Positions 48,208 through 58,213 of a stretch of DNA of 64,000 bases are shown piece after piece. Below the pieces are notes generated by a model, which worked only from the letters and a program-made list of their open reading frames with translations, made no database searches and was not told the DNA's origin. Location: positions 216,164 to 280,163 of the forward strand of contig DASCOS010000013.1 of NCBI GenBank assembly GCA_036012125.1. The letters run 5' to 3'. Made by a program: the position numbers and the translations under genes. This DNA is from Vicinamibacterales bacterium. Lineage in GTDB: Bacteria; Acidobacteriota; Vicinamibacteria; Vicinamibacterales; UBA823. The first letter of the stretch is position 1. Each line of letters opens with the position of its first letter.

Positions 48208-49068
48208 ATGTCGATCAAATTGCCCATACAAAAAATCGGAGTCGTCGGCGCAGGCACGATGGGTCACGGAATTGCCCAGGTATTCGCGCAGGCAGGCTTC
48301 GAAGTCTGCTTACAGGACGTCCGGACAAATGCACTTGATCGAGCAACTAGCAACATCGCTCGAAGCATTGAGAAGCTGGTCGCAAAAGAAACACTTACCG
48401 CCAAGGATGCCGAACTGGCGCGGTTGCGGCTGACCACCACAACAGACCTTGACGCACTTTCTGACGTTAATTACGTCATTGAAGCAATCGTCGAAGACGT
48501 GACTGCAAAACGGGATCTGTTCAGAGCCATCGATGCCCTTGTTGCACCAGACGTGATCTTGGCCTCAAACACTTCGGCTATTGCAATCAACACGATTGCT
48601 TCAGCCACGACTCGACAACCTTGCGTCCTGGGCATGCACTTCATGAACCCTGTTCCACTAATGCCACTTGTTGAACTCATTCGAGGGCAGGCGACCTCTA
48701 TTGAAACAGTCCGCCTCTCAATAGAATTGATCAAGATTATCGGCAAGACCCCGGTTGAAGCCGCTGACCGTCCTGGCTTTATCGCCAACCGAGTGTTGAT
48801 GCCGATGATCAATGAGGCCATTTATGCATTAATGGAGGGGGTCGGCTCTGCAGAGGCCATCGACACCGTAATGAAGGTGGGCATGAACCATCCAATGGGT
48901 CCACTGGCACTTGCAGATCTCATCGGCCTCGATGTGTGCCTAGACATTATGAGGGTGTTACACGAGGGATTTGGGAACGACAAGTATCAGCCGTGCCCTC
49001 TCCTTTGCCAAATGGTCGAGGCCGGAACTCTTGGCCGAAAAACTGGCAACGGCTTCTACAAGTATTGA
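48208..49068 (+). CDS. 3-hydroxybutyryl-CoA dehydrogenase
   Basis: A 286-residue L-3-hydroxyacyl-CoA dehydrogenase that interconverts acetoacetyl-CoA and 3-hydroxybutyryl-CoA with NAD(P). The N-terminal Rossmann fold has GVVGAGTMGHGIAQVFA. SNTSAI and GMHFMNPVPLMPLVE carry the catalytic His and the Ser/Asn region; NRVLMPMINEA and MNHPMGPLALADLIGLD belong to the dimerisation domain. It should use the product of the adjacent thiolase. It is separated from the GNAT gene by only a few bases. Confidence 0.95.
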   Translation: MSIKLPIQKIGVVGAGTMGHGIAQVFAQAGFEVCLQDVRTNALDRATSNIARSIEKLVAKETLTAKDAELARLRLTTTTDLDALSDVNYVIEAIVEDVTAKRDLFRAIDALVAPDVILASNTSAIAINTIASATTRQPCVLGMHFMNPVPLMPLVELIRGQATSIETVRLSIELIKIIGKTPVEAADRPGFIANRVLMPMINEAIYALMEGVGSAEAIDTVMKVGMNHPMGPLALADLIGLDVCLDIMRVLHEGFGNDKYQPCPLLCQMVEAGTLGRKTGNGFYKY

Positions 49069-49072
49069 TAAA

Positions 49073-49531
49073 ATGGAGTGTGTGTCTTCAACACCTACCA
49101 TTCACCTAGCTACATCAGATGGAGAGATCGTTGCCTGTCATCCGGTCATGTATGAACTGCGACCACACATCAACGAGCAAGAATTTGTCTCCAGGGTGCG
49201 CGCACAGACACAAGCTAATGATTTTCAAATGGCCTATGTCCGTAACCAAGAGTTAATTGTCGCTGTCGCGGGATTTCGAATCGGCTACAACCTAGCGTGG
49301 GGACGCTATCTATATGTGGACGATCTGGTAACGCGGGCCACCCATCGATCCCAAGGATTCGGAGCGATCTTGCTTCGTTGGCTGCACGACTTCGCACGCG
49401 AAGCCGGATGTGAACAAGTGCACCTTGACTCAGGGCTGCACCGTAAAGGCGCGCATCAATTTTACGAACGACACGGTATGCCAAACACCTCGCTGCATTT
49501 TCACAGCGTGATCAAATCCAACTCCGCCTGA
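49073..49531 (+). CDS. GNAT family N-acetyltransferase
   Basis: A 152-residue GNAT protein. The ATG at 49073, 5 bases after the preceding stop, is preferred to a start 102 bases upstream that would overlap the dehydrogenase gene. The acetyl-CoA-binding motif A is RSQGFGAILLRWL near residue 92, and the C-terminal motif B region has LDSGLHRKGAHQFYERHGM. The acceptor is unknown. Close spacing suggests a shared transcript with the thiolase and dehydrogenase genes. Confidence 0.85.
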   Translation: MECVSSTPTIHLATSDGEIVACHPVMYELRPHINEQEFVSRVRAQTQANDFQMAYVRNQELIVAVAGFRIGYNLAWGRYLYVDDLVTRATHRSQGFGAILLRWLHDFAREAGCEQVHLDSGLHRKGAHQFYERHGMPNTSLHFHSVIKSNSA

Positions 49532-49554
49532 TACCGAACCCGGTTTTGTTAAAG

Positions 49555-50919
49555 CTAGTTGGCCTTTTCTTTGGTCACGTCCTCCCGCGTAAGTCGAACA
49601 TCCTCAAAACTTTCAGACGAAATCACGTAGTACCAAGGGCCGAACCGATTATTAAGCTCAATGAGGCGCTCTTCACCAGCTAGGACCTGCGCCGCCCACT
49701 CGCTATGAATCTCGTGACGGGTCTTATTAGCACGGTCGTCATCGGAAAGGTCCTCATCCCCCTTTCCTTCAAAGTCCATATTCGCCGGCAGTGGCGGCTC
49801 AGGGAAACGGTCCCGCTCGAACTCCGCAGTGATAAACAGATAGCGATTCTCGCCTGGACCGCTGTCCGCTTCAGAGCTCGACTCCAGGCCAGCGGAAATT
49901 GCGCTACCTGTTCCATAGAGCACTTCCCCAAACCGAAGCGTGTACAAAATGCCTTTTGTTGTGCGCACGCGGAGCTCCCCTTCATTCGACCGAAGGTCAC
50001 CCTCGCGTGTAAGGTAGTATCCCCGACTCTGCAACGAAACAACCTCAGCCCTCGTGATGCCGCCCTCAGCTGCTCGCCTTAGACTCGAGGACAAACCGTC
50101 AGGCTTAGGCCGCACCCCGACAATGGACAAACCATCAAGGGCTGACACTAGGCCACTCACCTTTGTCGAATCAAGTTCACGACTTTCGGAAGTTCGGCCA
50201 TCATCGGTCCACGCCCCTTCAACCTTATTCAAGGTAACTGTGTCACGATCATTAATCGTTAGTGTGCGCTCATCAATCGCATAGTCATACAGCACGAGTT
50301 GATCAACGTTATCTTGCTCAACCAGAAGTAGGTCCTTCTCAATCCAATCAGAGAAGTTCGTCGAAAGGTCAATGTCCATGCGAACGGCATACACTCGCTT
50401 CTGATCGGGTAAGCGAACAAATCGAAAAGTCGGTCGATCCTCAACTTGGTTACCGACAATAAAATCGGCAAGCGTGACCTCGTTGTCTCCCCGTAGTGTG
50501 ACTCGGGTCCCCCGACCTCGAAGCGATGTTCCCGCCTCATCGCTCGGGTCAAGCACACCAAGCGCCTCATGGTCAGCGAGGTTGTCTGAACGAAAGTCAT
50601 CTCGAGTAATCCCGATCACCCCAGCTGCGGTCCGAGCCAGTCGATCAGCTCCATCTGCTGGATAGTTATGGTGCGACGGAATCGTCCACAATCCATTTTG
50701 ATTAGTCACCTGAAATGGCTTTGCCGACGCGGTCTCTTCGTCAAACTCTAAGACTGAGAGTGTTCTCGCGATATTGGGATCGGTAAACTCGGGAAAGAAT
50801 GGCTCACCCCGGTCAAGAAATACATCCGGAGAAACGAACCGCGGTGCCGTGGCTAATGCCAGCAAGGCGAGGATAACTGCTCCGACCCCAAAGGTAACTG
50901 TCTTCTGTGTCTCACTCAT
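49555..50919 (-). CDS. DUF4340 domain exported protein
   Basis: A 454-residue protein with one N-terminal membrane helix (VILALLALATAP) followed by a large soluble periplasmic part. It matches the layout of DUF4340 proteins, which occur downstream of GldF/GldG-type ABC exporters: a beta-rich first half (FIVGNQVEDRPTFRFVRLPDQ, DWIEKDLLLVEQDNV) and a repeat with similar phrases. Role unknown, probably a periplasmic partner of the exporter. Its ATG overlaps the stop of the GldF-GldG fusion gene by one base (TGATG), so coupling is strong. Confidence 0.82.
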   Translation of the reverse strand: MSETQKTVTFGVGAVILALLALATAPRFVSPDVFLDRGEPFFPEFTDPNIARTLSVLEFDEETASAKPFQVTNQNGLWTIPSHHNYPADGADRLARTAAGVIGITRDDFRSDNLADHEALGVLDPSDEAGTSLRGRGTRVTLRGDNEVTLADFIVGNQVEDRPTFRFVRLPDQKRVYAVRMDIDLSTNFSDWIEKDLLLVEQDNVDQLVLYDYAIDERTLTINDRDTVTLNKVEGAWTDDGRTSESRELDSTKVSGLVSALDGLSIVGVRPKPDGLSSSLRRAAEGGITRAEVVSLQSRGYYLTREGDLRSNEGELRVRTTKGILYTLRFGEVLYGTGSAISAGLESSSEADSGPGENRYLFITAEFERDRFPEPPLPANMDFEGKGDEDLSDDDRANKTRHEIHSEWAAQVLAGEERLIELNNRFGPWYYVISSESFEDVRLTREDVTKEKAN

Positions 50920-53666
50920 CACTTCACCCTATTCCGATGTGCGGCCACAGCACCTTCCCGCTCTCGTCGTTGGCGCCGCACAAAGATCATCACACCCAAC
51001 GCAAACACTGGAATTGGTGGCAACAGAACTGCCAACATCCGAATTGAACTCTGAATACGACGAATTTGGAACTCCATCGTTTCCATACTGCCCTGAATTT
51101 TCGCTTCCTTCTCGGATTCGATATTCGCTCTCAGCACCTCAAAACGACGGTTCTCAACCTCCTGAAGATTCCTGGCCATTATTTCCTTGGCCTGGGCGTC
51201 GAGGTCGGTGCGGTTCTGCACCTCAGTAATTCGCTGGTCCAATCGGCCCTGCGCTTCAGCAAGAGCCTTCTCGGCTTCGCCCTCAGCTTGTGCCTCTTCA
51301 TTCGCTCGCTGTTCAATGAAAGAGCGGGTTTGAGATTCAACGCGCGCCAGTGTTCGATGCTGAACACGCCGGTTACGAAGTGCGACGAACGATTCGTCCC
51401 CAACTAAGACGTCAATCGTATTAAGGAAGAACGTGACATTGTCGAAATTGAGATTTCCAGCACCTAGTCGACGGATCTGAAAAAACTGCTCCGAGATAAA
51501 ATCAACGTCGGCAATCACAATTAGATTGACCGTATCCTGGGTTGCACCATCCGTTAAGTCTGTCTCCGGTTCCTCCGCCGTATCGTCTCCGGCACTCTCA
51601 TCATCCTCGACAGCACTACTGTCAGGATTTGAGATTTCGCCACCTGACCTGACGTGTGCAGCGATTACGTACTCACTCGGATCAGCTTGATAACGCAGGT
51701 TTTGATTTAACTGCGCACCGAAGAATCCCCGTTGCACGACCTGGAAATATTGAAACGTTCCCGATACTCGACCAGAAGTCACCAGTGGTTGAAAATCATA
51801 GTCACTGCCAACAGCCTGACGTAAGCTGCCTGGATAAAGCGTGACGAATTCCTGAAGGGCTGTGCTAGCCGTGTGCTCACGATTAAATGGAGACTGCCCT
51901 TCATTTCCAAGTCCAACAAAAACCACTTCTGGTGGCAAGTGCGCCAGGTCAGGATGGGGATTATATGCATCCCAAACAACTTCCCCTGAGTTCCAGGCCA
52001 CGCCGAGCCTAGAGAGCATTGCTTGTACATCACCTTTCGGTGTCGGAGGCGGTTGACCCTGCTGCATAAAGGGATTCTGGTTTGCCCCGGGTTCTTCGGA
52101 CGGCGACAAGCTCAAGTCCACCGTCGGGATTGGGTCAACGAGCATCAAGGTAGGGTTCCCCTGAGTAACAAATTCTTCGACGTAATCCATTTCCTCCTGC
52201 GACAGCGACGATGGTAAAACAACCACCAGTCCGTCCACTTCCTCGGTAACCGGACCAGTGGGCGTTATCTCGACAACCTCATACTGCTTCCGGAGTTCCT
52301 CAACAACCGACCAAGCTGGACTACTTTGCATCGTTTGGAAGTCAAAGCCTCCAAACAATCGGATCGCTGAATTGACCACTCCAACCCGCTGCCGAGCAGT
52401 ACCCGAAACAACTCGGATACTTCGAGCGATTTCGTATTCTGCGGGCAACCCGCGGTCAAAGAACGGAATCACCTGCTCCTCAGCACCGCAAGTGAACGCT
52501 AGGCCCAAGAAGACTTCGGTGAAGCCAGCACGCCCTCCTCCAAGGTCAGGAATTCTCCGCGGTGTAATACCGAAGGTTTCTCTTGCATCCCGAGCGGCAT
52601 CAGTGAAGAGCTCAGTCGTTTCAATACGCAGCTGAACCCTCGCACCGCCTGCAGCATCGATTTCCCGAAGCAGTCCAAGCACAGTTTCACGAGTCTGAAC
52701 CAGCTGCTCTGGAAGCGTGGGACTCACGTACGCTTGAATAAACACCGGGCGTTCGTCGGATAGGTCATCAAGAAGTGCTCGAGTTTCATTACTCAACGAG
52801 TGCAAACGCTCAGCCGTCACATCGAGACGCAGACTGGCTCGTGCCACGATTGCGCCGACACTGACCACAGCGATGATAATTGCCAAGGCCCGCACGGCCT
52901 GATGGGCCCACATCGGCATTGCATCTGTCGTGCTTGGCCAGTGACGGCGACCGACCAGCCGCACGTTAAGGAACAGAAAGACCGCGGTAACCGCACAAAA
53001 GAAATAAAGCCCGCTCAGGCTGACAACTCCCCTAGCAAAATCTCCAAAATATCCAAGCACGCCAAGGGGCGCGATTAGTCGTGCCAGATTCTCACTAAAC
53101 AGTTCGACCGCCGAGGTCACACCCACCAACGCCGCACAGAACACCGCGCCGAGAATAAAGGCGATCGTTGCATTGGCCGTCAAAAGTGACCCCAGCATCC
53201 CAACAGCAATCAATGCAGCACCTAACAGCCAATAGCCAAAGTAGTTACCTAGCATCAGGCCAAGGTCGGGACTTCCCAGAACCACTAAAACCAGCACATG
53301 ACTCAACGATAAGGCGAGCGACGCCGTGTACACCCCAAGCACGGAAAGATACTTTCCCAGCACAATTTCAATATCACGTGCCGGGAGAGTGAGTAGTAAC
53401 TGGTCAGTGCCCAACTTTCGCTCCTCGGCCCATACCGCCATAGTTAGCGCTGGGACAAAGAACATCAGTAGATACGGAAACCACCGACTGAGTTGATCAA
53501 GGGTTGCTAAATTATTTAGGAAGAACTGGTCCTGCCAAAACGCCGCGGCCGCGCTCAGAAAGATAAACAGGGTGATAAAGACATACCCTGACGGATTGCT
53601 AAAATACATCCGCAGGTCTCGCCGGACGATCGCGCGAACGACCGTGGTATTCACATATTGCCCCAT
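50919..53666 (-). CDS. Gliding-type ABC transporter permease fused to GldG-like domain
   Basis: A 915-residue protein. Residues 1 to about 235 form an ABC2-type permease with six helices (GldF-like, LRMYFSNPSGYVFITLF onward). Another helix near 265 precedes a long periplasmic GldG/IFT52-like region (FIQAYVSPTLPEQLVQ, DGLVVVLPSSLSQEEMDYVEEFV, ADVDFISEQFFQI). A coiled coil at about 815-880 (EEAQAEGEAEKALAEAQGRLDQR) and a final helix end it. GldF and GldG are separate in Bacteroidetes, where they support gliding; fused forms are seen in other phyla. It is one base downstream of the ATPase gene. Confidence 0.88.
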   Translation of the reverse strand: MGQYVNTTVVRAIVRRDLRMYFSNPSGYVFITLFIFLSAAAAFWQDQFFLNNLATLDQLSRWFPYLLMFFVPALTMAVWAEERKLGTDQLLLTLPARDIEIVLGKYLSVLGVYTASLALSLSHVLVLVVLGSPDLGLMLGNYFGYWLLGAALIAVGMLGSLLTANATIAFILGAVFCAALVGVTSAVELFSENLARLIAPLGVLGYFGDFARGVVSLSGLYFFCAVTAVFLFLNVRLVGRRHWPSTTDAMPMWAHQAVRALAIIIAVVSVGAIVARASLRLDVTAERLHSLSNETRALLDDLSDERPVFIQAYVSPTLPEQLVQTRETVLGLLREIDAAGGARVQLRIETTELFTDAARDARETFGITPRRIPDLGGGRAGFTEVFLGLAFTCGAEEQVIPFFDRGLPAEYEIARSIRVVSGTARQRVGVVNSAIRLFGGFDFQTMQSSPAWSVVEELRKQYEVVEITPTGPVTEEVDGLVVVLPSSLSQEEMDYVEEFVTQGNPTLMLVDPIPTVDLSLSPSEEPGANQNPFMQQGQPPPTPKGDVQAMLSRLGVAWNSGEVVWDAYNPHPDLAHLPPEVVFVGLGNEGQSPFNREHTASTALQEFVTLYPGSLRQAVGSDYDFQPLVTSGRVSGTFQYFQVVQRGFFGAQLNQNLRYQADPSEYVIAAHVRSGGEISNPDSSAVEDDESAGDDTAEEPETDLTDGATQDTVNLIVIADVDFISEQFFQIRRLGAGNLNFDNVTFFLNTIDVLVGDESFVALRNRRVQHRTLARVESQTRSFIEQRANEEAQAEGEAEKALAEAQGRLDQRITEVQNRTDLDAQAKEIMARNLQEVENRRFEVLRANIESEKEAKIQGSMETMEFQIRRIQSSIRMLAVLLPPIPVFALGVMIFVRRQRREREGAVAAHRNRVK

Positions 53667-54443
53667 TTACGATGACGCCTCCGTTGCGGTATTTCCCATC
53701 TCCGTTGTCTGGGATGACACTGAAAGTTCGGTTAAACGGTGGAACGGTTGTTCTAGCGACCCATTCTCACGTAAATCATTTGGCGTGCCGTCGTAAACCA
53801 ACTCTCCGTTATGGATAAACAACACCCGGTCAGCAATCGCATCCACTTCTTGCAGAATATGCGTTGAAATCAAAACAGTTTTCGTGCGTCCAAGCTCAGA
53901 GATGTTGTTACGAAATTCCCGGATCTGATTTGGGTCGAGACCAGCTGTCGGTTCGTCCATGATGAGAACGGTTGGATCGTGCAGAAGGGCTTGAGCAAGG
54001 CCGACGCGCTGGCACAAACCACGTGACAATTTACTAATTGGTTTCTCCCGCACCAACTGCAAAGAGCATAGCTCGACAATCTCATCAATCCGGCGTTTCA
54101 ATTGACCCATTTCCATCTCGCGCGCCTCACCGAAGAATTCCAAGAGTTCAACCGGGGTCATCTCCGGGTATAAAGGGCCGTTCTCCGGTAGATACCCAAG
54201 CTGACGCGAGGCAGCAATCCGGTCTCGCTGCACGTCGTGTCCGGCGATCGAACCCTGCCCAGCACTCGGCGCCAGATAACCCGTCAGGAGTTTCATCGTG
54301 GTGGTCTTCCCCGCCCCGTTCGGCCCAAGGAAGGCCACGATTTGACCCTCAGGAATCGAAAACGACAGGTCCTTTACCGCAACGAAGGGGCCAAAGTATT
54401 TCGTTAAGCCCCTCGCCTCGATCATCAATCGATTGCCGCCCAT
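53667..54443 (-). CDS. ABC transporter ATPase, GldA-like
   Basis: A 258-residue ATPase. Walker A is GPNGAGKTTT near residue 39, the signature motif LSRGLCQRVGLA and Walker B VLIMDEPTAGLDP follow, and the switch His is in STHI. It should drive the GldF-GldG fusion encoded directly downstream (stop and start codons abut). ATG at 54443 is chosen because GGAGGA lies 5-6 bases upstream; longer starts to 54509 lack this. Known relatives are multidrug/NosF-type and gliding (GldA) ATPases. Confidence 0.92.
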   Translation of the reverse strand: MGGNRLMIEARGLTKYFGPFVAVKDLSFSIPEGQIVAFLGPNGAGKTTTMKLLTGYLAPSAGQGSIAGHDVQRDRIAASRQLGYLPENGPLYPEMTPVELLEFFGEAREMEMGQLKRRIDEIVELCSLQLVREKPISKLSRGLCQRVGLAQALLHDPTVLIMDEPTAGLDPNQIREFRNNISELGRTKTVLISTHILQEVDAIADRVLFIHNGELVYDGTPNDLRENGSLEQPFHRLTELSVSSQTTEMGNTATEASS

Positions 54444-54533
54444 GTATCCTCCATGCCCCCTCTGTCGCGACACCGCCCAAGCTGACCGCTCTACAGAAAT
54501 CACGGCCACTACCTGACATGTGTCCCGACGCAG

Positions 54534-55967
54534 CTATCTCACTCCAACATACCCGGCGATCGACGCAATCAACTTCGCCGAATCAAAACCTACGCCATTC
54601 TTAAATACCGTCCCAATCTTCTTAATGTTTGCAGGATTGGCAGCCAAGTCAGCCTCAATAACAGCTAGGTCGGCAATTTTTCCCACCTCAATAGTTCCGA
54701 TGCGATCATCCATGCCAAGGATTTTCGCTCCGTTAGCACTCATAACTTGAATCGCCTCGCCTGGCTCAAAACCTGCTTCGATCAAGAGTTCATAATTCCG
54801 TTGGTCACCAAAGCCCGGCAAAGCCGCTCCGTACCCAGTCGGGTCCACGCCAGCACCAAGTGTGCCGCCGGCTCTGAAAAAGGCTAGCTCGTACTCCATC
54901 GCCTTCTTGAAAACCGCAGGCGACGTTCCGTAGTCACCAGGATCACGCTCCGTGTAGCGTTGATTCTCAGCCAACACATCCTCAGCAACCTCAGGCGCCA
55001 GTACATCAAGGGACCGCTGGTCGATCGGCGGTCGTCCGGGAACCGACATTTCATAGACAGCCAGCGTGGATGTCATTGGCACGTTGTTATCGATCATCGC
55101 TCTGAACGTTGCCTGCACTTCTGGCCCGTCAATATCGAGATCATAGTAATCACGACGGAAGCCAGGTGGACACCTGTCCGGCTCCTTATTCGCTGCGTAG
55201 TCCGTATTCGCAAATAACCCATGCTCAAGGTTATCAATCCCAAGTGCCACCGCCTCACGGTAGGTCACTGAACACAAGTGCGCTGTGACTTTTACTCCGT
55301 GCTTGTGTGCTTCGTCGATCGCAGCCCCAAGCTCTGCCCGACCAATCTCCGTGTAGGCCTTGAACCACTGGACGCCTTCTTCCGCCCAATACCGCACAAC
55401 CCGCCGCGCCGCCTCAGGGTCGCCAAGTCGGTTCATTGTACTGGGACCACTGCCACCGGTCAGATACGGTCCAGTCACAATGAGTGTTGGACCAGGGACC
55501 TCACCAGACTCAATCGCCTGCTTTAAGTTGAGCTCAGCATAGGTAGCGCGACTTCCGGTGGTCCTGATTGTCGTGAGCCCTGAAGCCAGATAGATGCGTG
55601 GCCCCGAGAAATCCAACTGAGCAACACGTCCACCAGCTGCTGTGTAGTAGCTGTGGTTGTGCATCCCCACAAGCCCGGGCACCACAGTATGACCGCTCAG
55701 CGTTAGCACCTCCGCGTTGTCTGGCACCGCAACCTCGGATGATGGGCCAACTGCCGTAATTCGGTTGTCGGTAATAACAACGGTCTGGCCCGGCCGCGGC
55801 TCCCCACCGGACCCATCGATCACAATAACGTCAGTCAGGGCAATAACCGGAGCATCGACCGACACAAACTCGCGCGTCAGGTTCGAGAGATCGCTCCGCG
55901 TTTGGGCGCCAGCCCACCCCGCCACGCTTAGGACGCCGACAATGATCATTAAGCCTTTGTTTCGCAT
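54534..55967 (-). CDS. Exported amidohydrolase
   Basis: A 477-residue metal-dependent hydrolase with a signal peptide (MIIVGVLSVAGWAGAQ). ATG at 55967 is preferred. The amidohydrolase barrel shows VVPGLVGMHNHSYY (first metal-binding HXH near residue 100), HKHGVKVTAHLC with a His ligand near 240, NLEHGLFA and the Asp-containing GAGVDPTGYG near 375. It ends with the usual KIADLAVIEADL beta-sandwich. The substrate may be an imidazolone-, dipeptide- or hydantoin-like compound; not determinable. It follows the multicopper oxidase by 4 bases on the same strand and is probably co-transcribed with it. Confidence 0.85.
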   Translation of the reverse strand: MRNKGLMIIVGVLSVAGWAGAQTRSDLSNLTREFVSVDAPVIALTDVIVIDGSGGEPRPGQTVVITDNRITAVGPSSEVAVPDNAEVLTLSGHTVVPGLVGMHNHSYYTAAGGRVAQLDFSGPRIYLASGLTTIRTTGSRATYAELNLKQAIESGEVPGPTLIVTGPYLTGGSGPSTMNRLGDPEAARRVVRYWAEEGVQWFKAYTEIGRAELGAAIDEAHKHGVKVTAHLCSVTYREAVALGIDNLEHGLFANTDYAANKEPDRCPPGFRRDYYDLDIDGPEVQATFRAMIDNNVPMTSTLAVYEMSVPGRPPIDQRSLDVLAPEVAEDVLAENQRYTERDPGDYGTSPAVFKKAMEYELAFFRAGGTLGAGVDPTGYGAALPGFGDQRNYELLIEAGFEPGEAIQVMSANGAKILGMDDRIGTIEVGKIADLAVIEADLAANPANIKKIGTVFKNGVGFDSAKLIASIAGYVGVR

Positions 55968-55971
55968 ACAC

Positions 55972-58149
55972 CTATTCCTCCACCTCAAAGACAAATTTCA
56001 TGCCGGACTCCAAATGTTCCGCAATATGGCAATGCACAATCCACCGCCCAGGATTTGAAACCTCTAACAGAATGTCAGTGACCGACCCAACCGGCAGCAA
56101 CACCGTATCTTTCCATACAAGATTTGTGTTCGGCAAACCATCTTGAGCCACCACAAGAAATCGCTGACCATGGATGTGTAGCGGATGCTGCATCGCGTGA
56201 AACGCGAAGCGGTCATTGTGGAGGCGAATCTTCACGAGATCCCCGAGCCGAAAGCGCCAGTCAATATCATCGTTCTCACGTCCGGTGCTGGATTCACGTA
56301 AAATCCACCGAACTTCCTCAGTCGTGGTAAGCCAGTTCATCATCGGCATCGTGCCGGTCCACTCCACGGGATTGAAGTAGATTCCATCAAACCGCATCAC
56401 CTCTTCAATGGGTCGAGCCAAATCAGCCGTCTCAAGTGTGAGCGTTAGCTCATAGTCAGCCGGCCTCCAGAATTGACTCCGATACTGATCAATATCAGCC
56501 ACAACTTCTTCATGTCTATGCAACTTCGCAAAGCTTCCAGTGAAGTCCTCGGCCACCTGTATCCTCCCAACCTCAACGCGGCCAATAACCGTCCGCTCCT
56601 CTAGGAAACCACCGTATCGGTGGTTGATGCCCTGAACCCAGTTCACCATTTCCTCGGTACCTGTCGTAGTAAAATTGACGTCCACGATGTAACGCTCGGC
56701 TGGCGCTAACACAATCGAGTCCACCCAGACTTCGGACTCAAATTTTCCAAGGTCTGAACCAACCACCTTGATGGGGGCGCTTCCAAAGGAGACATTAAAC
56801 GTTCGCGTGTTCGACGCATTTGTTAGAAAGAAACGCACTACTTCGCCGCGGTCTACTGAAAGGGAATAACTCGGCTCACCGTTGACTAAAAAGACATTGC
56901 CAAATCGGCCCATCAACGCATAGTTCGCGGAAGTTTCACCAAAGGCCACTGCACCTGACTCGTCCAACAGGAGGTCGTCGAGTATCAGCACTTCCTCTGT
57001 ATTGACCACTGGAAGAGCCTCATCAACACTGTGGTCCACGAGAATGTTGCCCATCAGGCCTAGTTCTTGCTGGATGTCTTCCCGATGATGGGGGTGATAC
57101 CAGTAAATGCCCGCGTCCCGAAAGAAGATTTCGTAGCGGAATGACTCTCCGGGTTGCACCGGGTCTTGCGTAACACCAGGCACCCCATCATACCGATTGT
57201 CCAGCCGCACCCCATGCCAGTGAATAGCCGTCGGTAACTCGGTGTGATTCGTAAAGTTTACAAAAATCGTCGTACGTTCCTGGACCTGAATGAGCGGCCC
57301 TGGCACTTGTCCGTTAAAGCCATACATGACGAGAGTTCGGCCGTTAATTGTTCGTCGGACGGGCGCTGCCTCAAGGTCCAGAGTCCCTCCGTTACCTAAA
57401 CGCACGAGTTGCCGTGGCCGAGCTTCTGGTAGCGTAGAGGGGTCCACGGAGGGGAGAAACGGTGTCCCCTGAGGAACCAACCGTGCCATGCCCGAAAGCA
57501 TCGGCACCGCCGCATGCATCGGCGGGATGGTCCACCCAGTCTCGTGACCGTGCTCGTGGGACGCCATCGAGTCAACCGACTGCTCCGCAAATGCCGAAGG
57601 CGCCTGCGCCAAAAGGTCGTGCGCTTCCATTAGGCTACTTGGCGATCGGCCACGCAGCACCAGCGACCCAGTCCGCTCGGTGACATCCCTGTCGTGCTCG
57701 AGAGTGACTAAGAGGTTGAACTTATTGAAGGCTGCCTCCCCTACTTGCGTCAGGCCGTTTTCAACTTCACCGAGTTTGACTGTTGGTGCAAATGACGGTG
57801 TGGTGACCCAGGCGATGTAAGCAGCCTCAGGCTCGAAGGTGTCGGCTGGCGGCAACCCTTCAATGTCAAAAATAAGGCCATGCCGAATATGGCCATCGGT
57901 TGTGACCGAAATGGAAAACGGTCCTGGAGCACGGCGCAATTGGACTGCCCCGGTCACACCAGGAAACTCATTCGTGGGATAGAGCTCTAAGCAATCCAGG
58001 CGTGGCAGTGAGACATTCCGGCCGCCTGTCCGCGGTAGGCATTTTCTCGAAGACCCGTTCTCTTGCCCCTGTGTTGGGGTCCCGAGCCACATCGCGAGGC
58101 ACACCAGCCCAGCAAGTGGAACAAGCGATAAACGGCGGCCGCTACACAT
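55972..58149 (-). CDS. Multicopper oxidase with long N-terminal extension
   Basis: A 725-residue exported cupredoxin enzyme. A signal peptide (LAGLVCLAMWLGTPTQG) precedes an extension of about 200 residues with a beta-sandwich-like part (AYIAWVTTPSF, GEVENGLTQVGEAAFNKFNLLVTLE) and a His/Met-rich stretch (ASHEHGHE, PPMHAAVPMLSGM). Copper ligands of the laccase type follow: HWHG near 310, HPHH near 352, HPLHIHG near 656 and HCHIAEHLESGM near 708. Types 1, 2 and 3 sites are therefore intact. It probably oxidises a phenol, metal ion or amine with O2. ATG at 58149 is used; a TTG directly before it is less likely. Confidence 0.92.
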   Translation of the reverse strand: MCSGRRLSLVPLAGLVCLAMWLGTPTQGQENGSSRKCLPRTGGRNVSLPRLDCLELYPTNEFPGVTGAVQLRRAPGPFSISVTTDGHIRHGLIFDIEGLPPADTFEPEAAYIAWVTTPSFAPTVKLGEVENGLTQVGEAAFNKFNLLVTLEHDRDVTERTGSLVLRGRSPSSLMEAHDLLAQAPSAFAEQSVDSMASHEHGHETGWTIPPMHAAVPMLSGMARLVPQGTPFLPSVDPSTLPEARPRQLVRLGNGGTLDLEAAPVRRTINGRTLVMYGFNGQVPGPLIQVQERTTIFVNFTNHTELPTAIHWHGVRLDNRYDGVPGVTQDPVQPGESFRYEIFFRDAGIYWYHPHHREDIQQELGLMGNILVDHSVDEALPVVNTEEVLILDDLLLDESGAVAFGETSANYALMGRFGNVFLVNGEPSYSLSVDRGEVVRFFLTNASNTRTFNVSFGSAPIKVVGSDLGKFESEVWVDSIVLAPAERYIVDVNFTTTGTEEMVNWVQGINHRYGGFLEERTVIGRVEVGRIQVAEDFTGSFAKLHRHEEVVADIDQYRSQFWRPADYELTLTLETADLARPIEEVMRFDGIYFNPVEWTGTMPMMNWLTTTEEVRWILRESSTGRENDDIDWRFRLGDLVKIRLHNDRFAFHAMQHPLHIHGQRFLVVAQDGLPNTNLVWKDTVLLPVGSVTDILLEVSNPGRWIVHCHIAEHLESGMKFVFEVEE

Positions 58150-58213
58150 CAACTAAGCTCGAGACATCGACTGTGACCAAGCCTGAGAATTTATCCTAGG
58201 GACTCAAACAGTG

